Notes: generated from the sequence alone by a model not told the origin. A stretch of 64,000 nucleotides of DNA from Flavobacteriales bacterium (GCA_019638085.1 JAHBUL010000001.1:377630-441629); one strand, 5' to 3'; positions 28,034 through 37,427 are shown, counted from the stretch's first letter. Translations and numbers: made by a program.

Positions 28034-29779
28034 TCAGTTCTTCAGCTCCAGACCCAGCTCCTTCAACTGGATCGCATCGATGGTGGAGGGAGCGTCGATC
28101 ATTACGTCACGCCCGGCGTTGTTCTTCGGGAAGGCGATGAACTCGCGGATGTCGCTGCGGCCACCGAAGAGCGCTACCCAGCGATCGAAACCGAAGGCTG
28201 CCCCGCCGTGCGGAGGAGCGCCGTACTCGAAGGCATCCAGCAGGAAACCGAACTTGTGGCGCGCCTCCTCATCGGTGAAGCCGAGCACACGGAACATCGC
28301 CTCTTGCATGCTGCGGTCGTGGATCCGGATACTGCCGCCCCCGATCTCCGTGCCGTTGATCACCAGGTCATACGCGTTGGCCTTCACGCTCCCGGGGTCG
28401 CTTTCCAATTTGTGAGCGTCCTCCGGAACGGGTGCAGTGAAAGGATGGTGCATCGCATGCCAGCGACCACTTTCCTCATCCTTTTCCAGCAACGGGAAGT
28501 CCACAACCCACAAGGGTTTGAAGACCTTCGGGTCGCGTAGATCGAGCAGGTCTCCCAGGTGGAGCCGAAGTTCGTTCAATGCGTTCCGCGTTTTTCCCGC
28601 AGCTCCTGCCATGATGCAGAGCAGGTCGCCCTCTTTCATGTTGAAGCGTTCCGCCCAGCGTTGCAGGTCCTCGGCTCCGTAGAATTTGTCCACGGTGCTC
28701 TTCAGGCCCTCGGCGGCCCAGCGGACGAAGATGATCCCGGTGCCACCAACCTGCGGACGTTTCACATATTCGATCAGCGCATCGGTCTGCTTACGGCTCC
28801 ACGCTGCGCAGCCTTCGGCTTTGAGGCCAACGACGAGTTCGGCATCATCGAAGACCTTGAAGTCCTTGCCTTGAATGATGTCGTTCAATTCATGAAAACG
28901 CATGTCAAAGCGCAGGTCCGGCTTATCGCAGCCGTAGTTCCGCATCGCCTCGTCATAGGGCATCCGCGGGAAAGGTTCTTTCATTTCCTTACCCAGAATG
29001 GACTTGAACAGGTGCTTCGCCAAGCCCTCGAACATCTTCAGGATGTCTTCGCGCTCCACGAATGCCATCTCACAATCGATCTGTGTGAACTCCGGCTGGC
29101 GGTCGGAGCGAAGGTCCTCGTCGCGGAAGCACTTCACGATCTGGAAATAGCGGTCCATGCCGGCCACCATCAGCAGTTGTTTGAATGTTTGCGGGCTCTG
29201 CGGCAAGGCGTAGAACTCACCTTGGTTCATCCGGCTGGGCACCACGAAATCGCGAGCGCCTTCCGGTGTGCTCTTGATCAATACCGGCGTTTCCACTTCG
29301 AGGAATTGCTGTGCGCTGAGGTAGTTCCTTACCTCCATCGCCATACGGTGGCGAAGCTCGAAATTCTTCCGGACGTTGGCCCTACGCAGATCCAAGTAAC
29401 GGTACTTCATACGCAACTCATCGCCGCCATCTGTCTCTTCCTCAATGGTGAAGGGCGGGGTCTTGGAGCCGTTCATCACCTTCAGCTCCGTGGCCAGGAT
29501 CTCCACCTCGCCGGTGGGCATGTTGCTGTTCTTGCTTTGGCGCTCCATCACCTCCCCGGTCACCTGTACCACGAATTCGCGGCCCAGGCCGTGGGCCGTG
29601 GTGCGCAGGGTCTCCGCACTGTCGGTATTGAAGGTGAGTTGGGTAATGCCGTAACGATCGCGCAGGTCCACGAAGGTGAGCCCGCCCAATTCGCGGGTGC
29701 GTTGGACCCAACCGGCAAGGGTCACGGTCTTGCCAGCGTCGGAGAGGCGGAGTTCGCCACAGGTATGGGTGCGGTACAT
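28034..29779 (-). CDS. aspS: Aspartyl-tRNA synthetase
   Basis: A 581-residue class II aminoacyl-tRNA synthetase, usual bacterial length. The N-terminal OB-fold anticodon domain (residues ~1-105) has [20 protein letters not shown]. Motif 2 is [18 protein letters not shown] and motif 3 is [16 protein letters not shown] bacterial GAD-like insertion lies between. It charges tRNA-Asp in the cytoplasm. A promoter-like TACATTCG sits 16 nt before the ATG. The VOC gene follows 22 nt after the stop. Confidence 0.97.
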   Translation of the reverse strand: MYRTHTCGELRLSDAGKTVTLAGWVQRTRELGGLTFVDLRDRYGITQLTFNTDSAETLRTTAHGLGREFVVQVTGEVMERQSKNSNMPTGEVEILATELKVMNGSKTPPFTIEEETDGGDELRMKYRYLDLRRANVRKNFELRHRMAMEVRNYLSAQQFLEVETPVLIKSTPEGARDFVVPSRMNQGEFYALPQSPQTFKQLLMVAGMDRYFQIVKCFRDEDLRSDRQPEFTQIDCEMAFVEREDILKMFEGLAKHLFKSILGKEMKEPFPRMPYDEAMRNYGCDKPDLRFDMRFHELNDIIQGKDFKVFDDAELVVGLKAEGCAAWSRKQTDALIEYVKRPQVGGTGIIFVRWAAEGLKSTVDKFYGAEDLQRWAERFNMKEGDLLCIMAGAAGKTRNALNELRLHLGDLLDLRDPKVFKPLWVVDFPLLEKDEESGRWHAMHHPFTAPVPEDAHKLESDPGSVKANAYDLVINGTEIGGGSIRIHDRSMQEAMFRVLGFTDEEARHKFGFLLDAFEYGAPPHGGAAFGFDRWVALFGGRSDIREFIAFPKNNAGRDVMIDAPSTIDAIQLKELGLELKN

Positions 29780-29795
29780 GGGTTGAAAGCTGCGG

Positions 29796-29803
29796 CGAAT
29801 GTA
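29796..29803 (-). promoter_or_regulatory. aspS: Promoter-like TACATTCG element (aspS)
   Basis: TACATTCG followed by CCGC on the minus strand, 16 nt before the aspS ATG; this would give a leader of about 10 nt. Confidence 0.55.
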
Positions 29804-29825
29804 CCGAAGCAGCCCTTGTCCACGG

Positions 29826-30227
29826 CTACTGTACCGTCAAGGTCAATGCGCGTCGTGTGATGTCGCCGTCGTATTCATCCACGGAGAACCACCAGGTCTC
29901 GGTGCCGGCCTGATCGCGGGTGATCAGCGTCTTTTCGTAATAGAAGGGATTGTCATTCACGTGCGCGCTGTCCTGCCGAATGCGCTGTCCGCCATCGTAT
30001 GCCACATCCACAAAGAATGAGCGGAGATCGTCGGAACCCTTGGTGACCGTTACGCCGATGCGCAGCGTATCAGATTGCGGAACCGTGTCATTCTGCCATG
30101 TGTAGCCACTATCCAAACGGAAGGTGATGTCCACTGAACCGTCCCCATCCGGCTGGTCCTCCTTGGTGCAGCCGGTGTTGGCAAGGAACGCCAGAACGAG
30201 GGCGGCAATGATGATCAGTGAGCGCAT
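29826..30227 (-). CDS. Small predicted lipoprotein, unknown function
   Basis: A 133-residue protein from [20 protein letters not shown], a lipoprotein-type signal with Cys20 after a short hydrophobic stretch. The mature part is beta-rich and acidic ([36 protein letters not shown]), with no recognisable family. The frame extends upstream to 30278, but a TAACTTCG box lies 5 nt before the ATG at 30227, so the shorter start is chosen. It is likely exported to an outer or periplasmic membrane face. Confidence 0.75.
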   Translation of the reverse strand: MRSLIIIAALVLAFLANTGCTKEDQPDGDGSVDITFRLDSGYTWQNDTVPQSDTLRIGVTVTKGSDDLRSFFVDVAYDGGQRIRQDSAHVNDNPFYYEKTLITRDQAGTETWWFSVDEYDGDITRRALTLTVQ

Positions 30228-30232
30228 GGTCG

Positions 30233-30240
30233 CGAAGTTA
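30233..30240 (-). promoter_or_regulatory. Promoter-like TAACTTCG element, 5 nt before lipoprotein ATG
   Basis: TAACTTCG-CGACC-ATG on the minus strand; the same N5 spacing as at trhO and cysQ. Confidence 0.55.
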
Positions 30241-30377
30241 GCGGATGGCTTGTAGGAGAAATAAGGTGTGTGATGCACTTACTGCATCACGCGCGCCGAC
30301 GACAGTTCCATTGCCTCGGACAGCGCTCTTGAATTGGCCTCCCGAAGGATCGCGACGAAGACACTTGCCAAATCTGC

Positions 30378-31010
30378 TCATGCAACGCGCCGCGTGGAGG
30401 GTACAGCAGGGATGCTGCGTTTCCGTGAGAGGCAGTACCAAGCTGCAGCAGCCTCCGGCATGTCGGCGTGGAACACTGCGGAGTGTAGTTGCAGGATCTC
30501 CATTGCCGGTTCCACGGCATTTGTCACATCGCGCGCACTGCGACGCGGCGGCCCGAATTCCCGCTCGGGGCCTTCGGTGCTTCCGATCAGGCTCAGCCAC
30601 TGCCCTCCGGGTTTGAGCAGCGCTTCCACGCGTTGGGCGAAGCGCGTCCGCTCCTCGGCACTGTCGAAAATATGGAAGCAGCCCCGGTCGAATACAAAGT
30701 CATACGGGCCTCCGGGGATCTGTTGGTCCTTCAACAGGTCCAACACTTCAAAACGACAGTCCGCTCCGACCTCGGTGGCCTTCTTGCGCGCTTTTTCGAT
30801 CGCTAATGGGGCCACATCGATGCCGAGCACGGTAAAGCCTTGGCTGGCAAGCCAGATGGCATTCGTGCCTGTGCCGCACCCCACTTCCAGCACGTGCCCG
30901 GGGCGGATGGTCCCATTGCGCACCGTATCAACCAGCAGCTCATCCGGCTTACCGGTATCCCATGGCACTTCACCGGAGGAGTACGACTCGTTCCAATCCC
31001 TATGCGGCAT
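30378..31010 (-). CDS. Class I SAM-dependent methyltransferase
   Basis: A 210-residue Rossmann-fold methyltransferase. Motif I is VLEVGCGTGTNAIWLA, followed by GFTVLGIDVAPLAIEKAR (acidic ribose-binding residue), and YDFVFDRGCFHIF, the pattern of the thiopurine S-methyltransferase/TehB-like group. WDTGKPDELL near the N terminus is also typical of that group. The substrate cannot be told. It is the last gene on this strand after hppD (43-nt gap), so co-transcription is possible. Confidence 0.88.
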   Translation of the reverse strand: MPHRDWNESYSSGEVPWDTGKPDELLVDTVRNGTIRPGHVLEVGCGTGTNAIWLASQGFTVLGIDVAPLAIEKARKKATEVGADCRFEVLDLLKDQQIPGGPYDFVFDRGCFHIFDSAEERTRFAQRVEALLKPGGQWLSLIGSTEGPEREFGPPRRSARDVTNAVEPAMEILQLHSAVFHADMPEAAAAWYCLSRKRSIPAVPSTRRVA

Positions 31011-31053
31011 GTTCTGTTCGTGTTAGGGGCGACGCGTTATCGCGACAACCGGG

Positions 31054-32193
31054 TTAGAGAGTCCCGCGGCTTTCTTGCTCCCGCTCGATAGCCTCGAACA
31101 ACGCCTTGAAGTTGCCTTTGCCGAAGCTCTTGGCACCCTTGCGTTGGATGATCTCGAAGAAGAGGGTAGGGCGGTCCTGCACCGGTTTGGTGAAGAGCTG
31201 CAACAGGTAGCCTTCATCATCGCGGTCCACCAGGATGCCGAGCTCGCTCAAGGGGCCGAGGTCCTCATCGATCTTTCCCACGCGGTCCAGCAGCCCATCA
31301 TAATAGCTGGAAGGCACTTTCAGGAAGTCCACGCCACGGCTCATCAGGTCCTTCACCGTTTTCACGATGTCGTCCGTGGCCACGGCGATGTGCTGCACAC
31401 CCTCGCCCTTATAAAAGTCGAGATACTCCTCGATCTGGCTGCGCTTCTTGCCCTTGGCCGGTTCGTTGATCGGGAACTTGATGCGACCATTGCCGTTGGT
31501 CATCACCTTGCTCATCAGCGCGCTGTACTCGGTGCTGATATCCTCATCATCGAAGCTCAGCAGGTTGGCGAAGCCCATCACTCTTTCATAGAACTCCACC
31601 CATTTGTTCATCTGGTTCCAACCCACGTTGGCCACCATGTGGTCCACGTACTTCAGGCCGGCAACGGGTGGGTTGTAATCGCTCTTCCAAGCACGGAAGC
31701 CGGGCAGGAAGATGCCCTTGTAGTTCTTGCGCTCCACGAAGATGTGTACGGTATCGCCGTATAGCTTGATGCCGCTCTTCACCACCTCACCATCGGCGTC
31801 CTTTTCCACGGTGGGTTCCATGTAGCTCACCGCGCCACGCTTGATGGTCTCTGAATAGGCCTGACGTGCATCATCCACCCAAAGGGCGATCACTTTCACA
31901 CCATCGCCATGCTGGCGGATGTGGTCGTTGATCGGGTCCTCCGGTGTCAGTGGTGTGGTCAGCACCAAGCGGATCTTGTCCTGCACCAGCACATAGCTCG
32001 TGCGGTCCTTCATGCCGGTCTCCAGGCCGGCGTAGGCCAAGCTCTGGAAACCAAAAGCGGTCTTGTAAAAATGTGCGGCCTGCTTGGCGTTGCCCACGTA
32101 CATCTCGATGTAGTCGGTTCCAAGTAGGGGGAGGAAATCAGCCGCTGCAGGGTTGATCTTCTCAAGTTCGGGGGTTGTGCTTTGGATGCTCAT
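31054..32193 (-). CDS. hppD: 4-hydroxyphenylpyruvate dioxygenase
   Basis: A 379-residue non-heme Fe(II) dioxygenase that converts 4-hydroxyphenylpyruvate to homogentisate in tyrosine breakdown. It has two VOC-type halves. The iron ligands are visible as H185 (YVDHMVANV), H268 (VQHIAVATDD) and E347 (LFFEIIQRKG). The C-terminal GKGNFKALFEAIEREQ is the conserved gating helix. hmgA, the next enzyme of the pathway, lies on the same strand upstream with one small gene between them. Repeats of GATCAGA lie just before the start. Confidence 0.96.
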   Translation of the reverse strand: MSIQSTTPELEKINPAAADFLPLLGTDYIEMYVGNAKQAAHFYKTAFGFQSLAYAGLETGMKDRTSYVLVQDKIRLVLTTPLTPEDPINDHIRQHGDGVKVIALWVDDARQAYSETIKRGAVSYMEPTVEKDADGEVVKSGIKLYGDTVHIFVERKNYKGIFLPGFRAWKSDYNPPVAGLKYVDHMVANVGWNQMNKWVEFYERVMGFANLLSFDDEDISTEYSALMSKVMTNGNGRIKFPINEPAKGKKRSQIEEYLDFYKGEGVQHIAVATDDIVKTVKDLMSRGVDFLKVPSSYYDGLLDRVGKIDEDLGPLSELGILVDRDDEGYLLQLFTKPVQDRPTLFFEIIQRKGAKSFGKGNFKALFEAIEREQESRGTL

Positions 32194-32210
32194 GGTTTTC
32201 CTAATGTGTT

Positions 32211-32236
32211 GATCAGAAGATCAGACGATCAGAAAA
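32211..32236. repeat. GATCAGA short tandem repeat
   Basis: Three copies of GATCAGA at about 8-bp spacing lie in the 117-nt spacer between hppD and the small secreted protein gene. A related single TTGATCAG lies near 32294. Confidence 0.75.
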
Positions 32237-32310
32237 TGGAATACCGCTCTCAACGAGAAACGACGACCCCATTGTGCTCTTCTGTCTTTCAGTTGATCAG
32301 TTCAAGGGTT

Positions 32311-32784
32311 TTATTCGGCTGCTTTTGTCGCAGCTAGTTTATCGCGGTCGCGTTTGCGGTACGGAGGCAGATCGCAAGCTTGGTCTATCGTTTCAATGGG
32401 GATCATAAAGTAAAAGAGGATCTGCGCATTGAATTCGGCCTCCGTGCTCGGGTCCGGGTTCTTCGCCTGCTCGGGTAAGTGGTGATCGTCATCCACGATG
32501 ACCAAGCAACTGTGAGCACGCTTAGCCGCTTTCTGCACCTTCATGAGGTCCTTTGCATTCAGGTCCGAGAAAGTCTGTCTTGCGCTGGTCTTCGGAAGGG
32601 TGAAAGTCGATATTACCGTTGTTTTTGCCGCTGCTTCATCTCCGGCCTTCACCACGGCAACATCCTTCCAAGGGCACTGCTGATAGCGCATGACATGCGT
32701 ATCCTTCCGCGTGGCATCCTGTGCCGCAGCGCTCAAAGCGAGGGTTAGCAGGGTCAGGGTGAGGGTCGTTTGTTTCATGTGCAT
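32311..32784 (-). CDS. Small secreted protein of unknown function
   Basis: A 157-residue protein with signal peptide TTLTLTLLTLALSAAAQ. The start could be 32784 or 32778 (MKQTT). The mature part has a Cys near the N terminus (YQQCPWKD), a mixed alpha/beta pattern (SCLVIVDDDHHLPEQAKN) and a second Cys near the C terminus (QACDLPPYRKRDRD), possibly forming a disulfide. No family is recognised. It is inserted between hmgA and hppD and bordered on both sides by GATCAGA repeats, which suggests a later insertion into the pathway operon. Confidence 0.65.
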   Translation of the reverse strand: MHMKQTTLTLTLLTLALSAAAQDATRKDTHVMRYQQCPWKDVAVVKAGDEAAAKTTVISTFTLPKTSARQTFSDLNAKDLMKVQKAAKRAHSCLVIVDDDHHLPEQAKNPDPSTEAEFNAQILFYFMIPIETIDQACDLPPYRKRDRDKLAATKAAE

Positions 32785-32787
32785 GTG

Positions 32788-32815
32788 GATCAGAAAATCA
32801 GATGATCAGATGATC
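32788..32815. repeat. GATCAGA short tandem repeat, second copy
   Basis: About four 8-bp units (GATCAGA, AATCAGA, GATCAGA, GATCGG) lie immediately upstream of the small secreted protein gene. They match the repeat on the other side of that gene. Confidence 0.78.
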
Positions 32816-32870
32816 GGCGGCGCTTGGGAACTGGTTTCAGTGATTCAATTTCGAGTTGCTGTTGATCGAC

Positions 32871-34028
32871 TCACTCCAACCAGCTCTTCCAGTACTTTCC
32901 ATCATCGATCTTCATCGCCTCCTCCGTTACATGCAACGGCTTGAAGGTGTCCAGCATCACAGCGAGCTCGTCGGTCTTCGTCTTTCCGATGCTGCGCTCC
33001 ATGGCGCCGGGCTGCGGGCCGTGTGGGATGCCGGCAACGTGCAGGGTGATGTCACCGGCATTGATGTCGTTGCGGCTCATGAAGTCGCCGTCCACGTAGT
33101 AGAGGATCTCGTCGCTGTCGATGTTGCTGTGGTTGTAGGGCGCGGGGATCGCCAAGGGGTGGTAATCGTACAGCCGCGGCACGAAACTGCACACCACGAA
33201 AGCGCTCGTCTCGAAGGTCTGGTGCACGGGCGGCGGTTGGTGTACGCGCCCCGTTATCGGCTCGAAATCGTGGATGCTGAGGGCGTACGGATAGTTGTAG
33301 CCGTCCCAGCCGACCACGTCGAAGGGGTGCGTGGCGTAGATGAACTCGTGGATCACGTTCTGCTTTTTCACCAGCACGCGGAAGTCGCCTTTTTCGTCGT
33401 GGGTCTCCAGGTTTTGCGGACGGCGGATGTCGCGCTCGCAGAAGGGGCTGCTCTCCAGCATCTGCCCGAACCAGTTACGGTAACGCTTCGGGGTGTAGAG
33501 CGGGTGGTGGCTCTCCAGCACAAGGTGGCGGTTGTCCGCGCTGTCGAACTCCAGCGTGTAGATCATGCCACGCGGGATCACCAGATAATCGCCGTATTTG
33601 AATTCCAGTGTTCCCACAAGGCTGCGCAATCTGCCGCTGCCCTTGTGGATGAAGATCAGCTCATCGCAGTCGGCGTTCTTGTAGAAGTAGTCCACCTTCA
33701 ACGCCTTGGGTGCGGCAAGCGCCATCGAGACGTCGCTGTTGAAGAGCAGTGTTTTGCGCGCCTTGAGGTGGTCCTCCTCCGGAGCCACATTGAAACCGGT
33801 GAGGCGCATGCAACGCAGGTTCTTCTCGATCGCGATCTTCGGGGTGACGTCGGTGGCGCCAACGATCTCCTTCACCTGTGTGGGGCGGTGCGTGTGGTAG
33901 AGCAGGGTGCTCATGCCATCGAAGCCCACGGTGCCGAAGAGCTGCTCGTAGTAGAAGTTGCCATCCGGGCTTTTGTGGATGGTGTGCCGCTTGTGCGGGA
34001 TGTTTCCGAGAGTGTGGTAGAAGGGCAT
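32871..34028 (-). CDS. hmgA: Homogentisate 1,2-dioxygenase
   Basis: A 385-residue cupin-fold Fe(II) dioxygenase opening the homogentisate ring to maleylacetoacetate. Candidate iron ligands are H300 and E307 (YNHSNIDSDEILYYVDGDF) and H336 (GIPHGPQPG). THPFDVVGWDGYNYPYAL is a family hallmark. It starts 3 nt after the trhO stop, so the two are co-transcribed. Together with hppD it covers two consecutive steps of tyrosine catabolism; fumarylacetoacetase and maleylacetoacetate isomerase are not in the window. Confidence 0.95.
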   Translation of the reverse strand: MPFYHTLGNIPHKRHTIHKSPDGNFYYEQLFGTVGFDGMSTLLYHTHRPTQVKEIVGATDVTPKIAIEKNLRCMRLTGFNVAPEEDHLKARKTLLFNSDVSMALAAPKALKVDYFYKNADCDELIFIHKGSGRLRSLVGTLEFKYGDYLVIPRGMIYTLEFDSADNRHLVLESHHPLYTPKRYRNWFGQMLESSPFCERDIRRPQNLETHDEKGDFRVLVKKQNVIHEFIYATHPFDVVGWDGYNYPYALSIHDFEPITGRVHQPPPVHQTFETSAFVVCSFVPRLYDYHPLAIPAPYNHSNIDSDEILYYVDGDFMSRNDINAGDITLHVAGIPHGPQPGAMERSIGKTKTDELAVMLDTFKPLHVTEEAMKIDDGKYWKSWLE

Positions 34029-34031
34029 TAG

Positions 34032-35144
34032 CTATTTAGTTGGTTTGTTGGGGTCAACGATCGTTGGCCCGTACTGGCCCCCAAGGGCCAAAAATTCCTC
34101 CTCATCGCGGATGCGTTGACGCAGTCCTTCGGGGTCGTTGATCGCCTTGGTCTTCGTGCTGCGTGTACTGCGCCCTTTCCGCCACGCGCGTTGTGCATCG
34201 ATTGGCAGCAGATGGATCTCGCGGCAGCTGGGTGAGCAGCAATCCGCATACTTCCCTGCACATGCCTCGCACTGCACCAGCAGCATGTTGCAGGTGACCT
34301 CTTTGCAGTTGCTGATCCGGTCACTTACCGCGCCACATTGCATGCAGGTGCTCACCACATCAGCGGTGATGCGCTCCGCCAGTCGCTCATCGAACACGAA
34401 ATTTTGGCCCTTGTACTTGCTGGGCAATCCCTTGTCCTTGATCTGCCTTGCATAGTCGATGATGCCGCCGTGCAGCTGGTTCACATTGGTGAAGCCGTGG
34501 TGCTTCAGGTACGCGCTTGCCTTTTCGCAACGGATGCCGCCGGTGCAGTACAGAAGGACCTCCTTCTCCTCCTTCCCTTTCAATACTTTGCTCACTTCCT
34601 CGATCGCTCCGCGGAACGTATCCGCCTTGGGCAAGTAGGCACCTTCGAAGTGCCCGATCAAACACTCGTAGTTGTTGCGCATGTCGATCACCAACGCACC
34701 TTCCTCCATCTTGCGGTTGAAGTGCTCGGCATCCAGATGCTCACCCACATTCGTCACGTCGAAGGCATCATCGGCCAAGCCGTCCGCCACGATCTTCGGG
34801 CGCACCTTGATCTTCAGTTTCAAGAAACTCTTTCCATCGTCCTCCACGGCGATCTTCCATGGCACATCCTTGAATGCCTCACGAGCATCCAGGGCGGAAC
34901 GGAAGGCTACCAGTTTTGCCGATGGCAAGCTTACCTGCGCATTGATGCCTTCCTGAGAGATGTAAATGCGGCCCAGTACGCCCAGCGCATCCCACTCGGC
35001 GTACAATTCGTGACGCAGTACTTCTACTTCAGAAAGGCGCACGTAGCGGTAGAATGAGAGCGTGGTGCGCGGCACGGCTTCGCGCTCGATCCGGGAACGT
35101 AGTTCCTCCGGACCTCGAAGATTGCGCAGGCGGTGCGTTTCCAT
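34032..35144 (-). CDS. trhO: tRNA uridine(34) hydroxylase, rhodanese-related
   Basis: A 370-residue protein of the TrhO (YceA) family, which hydroxylates U34 of certain tRNAs using O2. The N-terminal domain has LSFYRYVRL and GRIYISQEGINAQVS. The rhodanese domain has DMRNNYECLIGHFEGA and the active loop CTGGIRCEKA. The C-terminal Cys-rich segment (STCMQCG, CNMLLVQCEACAGKY, CCSPSC) looks zinc-binding. A longer frame to 35261 exists, but the TACCTTCG box 5 nt before the ATG at 35144 and the conserved N terminus support the shorter start. Unusually it is coupled to hmgA. Confidence 0.92.
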   Translation of the reverse strand: METHRLRNLRGPEELRSRIEREAVPRTTLSFYRYVRLSEVEVLRHELYAEWDALGVLGRIYISQEGINAQVSLPSAKLVAFRSALDAREAFKDVPWKIAVEDDGKSFLKLKIKVRPKIVADGLADDAFDVTNVGEHLDAEHFNRKMEEGALVIDMRNNYECLIGHFEGAYLPKADTFRGAIEEVSKVLKGKEEKEVLLYCTGGIRCEKASAYLKHHGFTNVNQLHGGIIDYARQIKDKGLPSKYKGQNFVFDERLAERITADVVSTCMQCGAVSDRISNCKEVTCNMLLVQCEACAGKYADCCSPSCREIHLLPIDAQRAWRKGRSTRSTKTKAINDPEGLRQRIRDEEEFLALGGQYGPTIVDPNKPTK

Positions 35145-35149
35145 GGTTG

Positions 35150-35157
35150 CGAAGGTA
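35150..35157 (-). promoter_or_regulatory. trhO: Promoter-like TACCTTCG element, 5 nt before trhO ATG
   Basis: TACCTTCG-CAACC-ATG on the minus strand; probably drives trhO-hmgA as a leaderless message. Confidence 0.55.
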
Positions 35158-35280
35158 CGAAAGGGTGAATGGAGCTCGTTCCTTGGATGGGTTGATCCAG
35201 TACGGATATGGTGGTACGGGTCCTGGACGGGTGTGCGGTAAAGAAATTGTCCAGTGATCAATTCAGCGCAGGCATGCGCA

Positions 35281-35288
35281 TAGCTTTG
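35281..35288 (+). promoter_or_regulatory. Promoter-like TAGCTTTG element (threonine dehydrogenase)
   Basis: Perfect TAnnTTTG match, 17 nt before the ATG at 35306. TTG-containing sequence (AAATTGTCC) lies roughly 25-30 nt further upstream. Confidence 0.6.
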
Positions 35289-35305
35289 TCACCCTCCAGA
35301 CTGTC

Positions 35306-36265
35306 ATGCAAGATACCTCCAAAAAGATCCTCGTTATCGGCGCCAGCGGCCAGATCGGTACTGAACTCGTGGAAGGGCTTCGGGACCGTTTCGGCGCGGA
35401 GGATGTGGTGGCCTCGGACATCAAAGAACCGCAAGTAAAGCAGGAAGGTCCCTTTGCATTGGTGAACGCCATGGACCGACGTGGCATCGAACGCGTCATC
35501 GACAAGCATGGCATTACCGAGGTGTACCTGCTGGCGGCATTGCTCAGCGCCACAGCGGAGAAGGACCCGGCTTTCGCATGGAAACTCAACATGGAGAGCA
35601 TCCTGATCATCTTGGAACTGGCCCGCGAAGGGAAGTTGAAAAAGGTCTACTGGCCGAGCAGCATCGCCGTCTTCGGCCCTACTACACCCAAGGATGCCAC
35701 GCCGCAACACACGGTCACCGAACCCAGCACCGTGTATGGCATCAGTAAACTCGCGGGTGAAGGCTGGTGTAATTATTACCATCAGCGCTACGGCGTGGAT
35801 GTGCGCAGCATCCGTTATCCGGGGCTGATCGGTTGGAAAAGCGCACCCGGTGGCGGCACCACGGATTATGCGGTCCACATCTTTCACGAAGCGATCAAGA
35901 GTGGTGCTTACACCAGCTTTCTCGGACCCAAGAGCACCCTGCCGATGATGTACATGCCCGATGCCATCCGGGCTACCATCGAGCTGATGGAGGCACCGGC
36001 CGAGCAGGTGAAAGAACGAGGAAGCTATAACCTCGCGGGGCTCAGCTTCAGCCCGGAGGAGATCGCCGCAGAAGTGGCCAAACACATTCCCGGGTTCAGG
36101 ATGGACTACGCGCCGGATGAGCGGCAAGCCTACGCCGATTCATGGCCGAACAGTATCGACGACAGTAGCGCACGTCGTGATTGGGGGTGGAAGCCTCAGT
36201 ATGACCTCACCGCTATGGTGGATGATATGATGGCCCATCTTCGCACGAAGTTGAAGGCTACTTGA
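35306..36265 (+). CDS. tdh: L-threonine 3-dehydrogenase, short-chain (SDR/epimerase-like) type
   Basis: A 319-residue NAD(P)-binding extended SDR protein. The Rossmann motif is ILVIGASGQIGTEL. The catalytic Tyr-Lys lies in TVYGISKLAGEGW, preceded by WPSSIAVFGP. RYPGLIGWKSAPGGGTTDYA is diagnostic of the SDR-type threonine dehydrogenases known from Bacteroidota and Cytophaga, which oxidise threonine to 2-amino-3-ketobutyrate. A generic NAD-dependent epimerase is the alternative, but the GGGTTDYA loop argues against it. It has its own promoter-like box. Confidence 0.88.
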   Translation: MQDTSKKILVIGASGQIGTELVEGLRDRFGAEDVVASDIKEPQVKQEGPFALVNAMDRRGIERVIDKHGITEVYLLAALLSATAEKDPAFAWKLNMESILIILELAREGKLKKVYWPSSIAVFGPTTPKDATPQHTVTEPSTVYGISKLAGEGWCNYYHQRYGVDVRSIRYPGLIGWKSAPGGGTTDYAVHIFHEAIKSGAYTSFLGPKSTLPMMYMPDAIRATIELMEAPAEQVKERGSYNLAGLSFSPEEIAAEVAKHIPGFRMDYAPDERQAYADSWPNSIDDSSARRDWGWKPQYDLTAMVDDMMAHLRTKLKAT

Positions 36266-36340
36266 ACCAGTGTCAACAGGCCAACGCAACCACCGGGGCG
36301 CTTTTTTCGTACTGTACGGGCGATCACCATCGGTCGGCTC

Positions 36341-37240
36341 ATGCGATCTCTCAATTATTCATTTCCTCTGATCATCGGCTTGGTTCTGCTTCTGGCCGGT
36401 GAAGTCGTGTCGGCACAGACGAACACCTCGGCGCAGGACACCTTGAACAGGCTCGATGAACAAGGAAGGAAACAGGGATGGTGGCTCGTGGTGGGACCTT
36501 TGCCGGAGTGGCCCGGTTATGAGGCAGGTGAGCCGATCGAAGAGGGGCGTTATTACGACAACCGGCGCACTGGCAAGTGGAAGCGCTACTGGCCCAATGG
36601 CAAGCTGAAGAGTGAGATCAACTATGTGAAAGGAATGCCGAGGGGCGAATACGTGCTCTACTATCCCAATGGCAAGCCTGAGGAAAAAGGCACATGGGAC
36701 CTGGACCGCAATACCGGGGAATTCAAGCGCTGGCATGCCAACGGCAATGTGGCGCAGGACTTCATCTTCGACAGCTACGGCACCCGCGATGGGCAGCAGA
36801 AGTACTACCATGAGAACGGTCGTTTGGCCGTGGATGTGAACATCGTGAAAGGCCGCGAGGAGGGTACTTTAAAGCGCTACTACACCAACGGAGAGCTGCA
36901 GGAGACCGCAGTATTGAGTGCTGGGGTAGCGGATAAGGACCTGTTCAAGAGCTACAGTCCGAGGGGGCCGGTAGCCGAAGTGAAACCGCCTGCCGATGCT
37001 GTGGCAGCCCCGGTAAAAGCAGCCACGGAGACCACGAATTCAACGGATTTCAGGGCCGAGGGCTATAACACGCTCTACGATAACCAACACCGCTTATCAC
37101 AGCAGGGTCAATACCGCAAGGGTCGCCTCTGGAACGGCAAGGTGTACAAGTATGACCGGAACGGCATCCTGTACAAGATCGAGGTGTATATGGACGGGCG
37201 ATATGTAGGCAAGGCCCAGCTCACGGAGGACGATCTTTGA
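36341..37240 (+). CDS. Secreted MORN-repeat (YwqK-like) protein
   Basis: A 299-residue protein with signal peptide (FPLIIGLVLLLAGEVVSAQ). The body contains several MORN-variant repeats: GKWKRYWPNGKLKSE, GEYVLYYPNGKPEEKG, GEFKRWHANGNVAQDF, GQQKYYHENGRLAVDV and GTLKRYYTNGELQET. These are the pattern of the YwqK antitoxin-like family widespread in Bacteroidota. A Pro/Ala/Thr linker (~205-230) leads to a final repeat-like part. The biochemical role is unknown; repeats of this type form extended beta-sheets that bind proteins or membranes. Being exported, it is unlikely to be a classical antitoxin. Confidence 0.82.
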   Translation: MRSLNYSFPLIIGLVLLLAGEVVSAQTNTSAQDTLNRLDEQGRKQGWWLVVGPLPEWPGYEAGEPIEEGRYYDNRRTGKWKRYWPNGKLKSEINYVKGMPRGEYVLYYPNGKPEEKGTWDLDRNTGEFKRWHANGNVAQDFIFDSYGTRDGQQKYYHENGRLAVDVNIVKGREEGTLKRYYTNGELQETAVLSAGVADKDLFKSYSPRGPVAEVKPPADAVAAPVKAATETTNSTDFRAEGYNTLYDNQHRLSQQGQYRKGRLWNGKVYKYDRNGILYKIEVYMDGRYVGKAQLTEDDL

Positions 37241-37427
37241 TCGGGGTGCATCAAGGTGATCAGGTCCAGAAGAACCAGATCGATGTGGTCCCCATGGATG
37301 AACAGGGCCGAACAAGCCATGGCCATTGGGTCGAAAGTCCTGCCGAAGATGCACGCTCTGATGAACGGGCAGGGGACAGGCAAGTACATTTACGCGTTTT
37401 CAAGCGGAAGATCAAACCGAACCCCGA

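Noticed and set aside
28559..29860. 433-codon plus-strand frame opposite aspS
   Set aside because: Shadow of aspS, whose motifs are unmistakable.
32856..34031. 391-codon plus-strand frame opposite hmgA
   Set aside because: Val/His-rich shadow of hmgA, almost exactly coextensive with it.
36283..36312. Possible terminator after threonine dehydrogenase (CCACCGGGGCGC then T-run)
   Set aside because: A six-T run is present but the stem pairs poorly; not enough to call.
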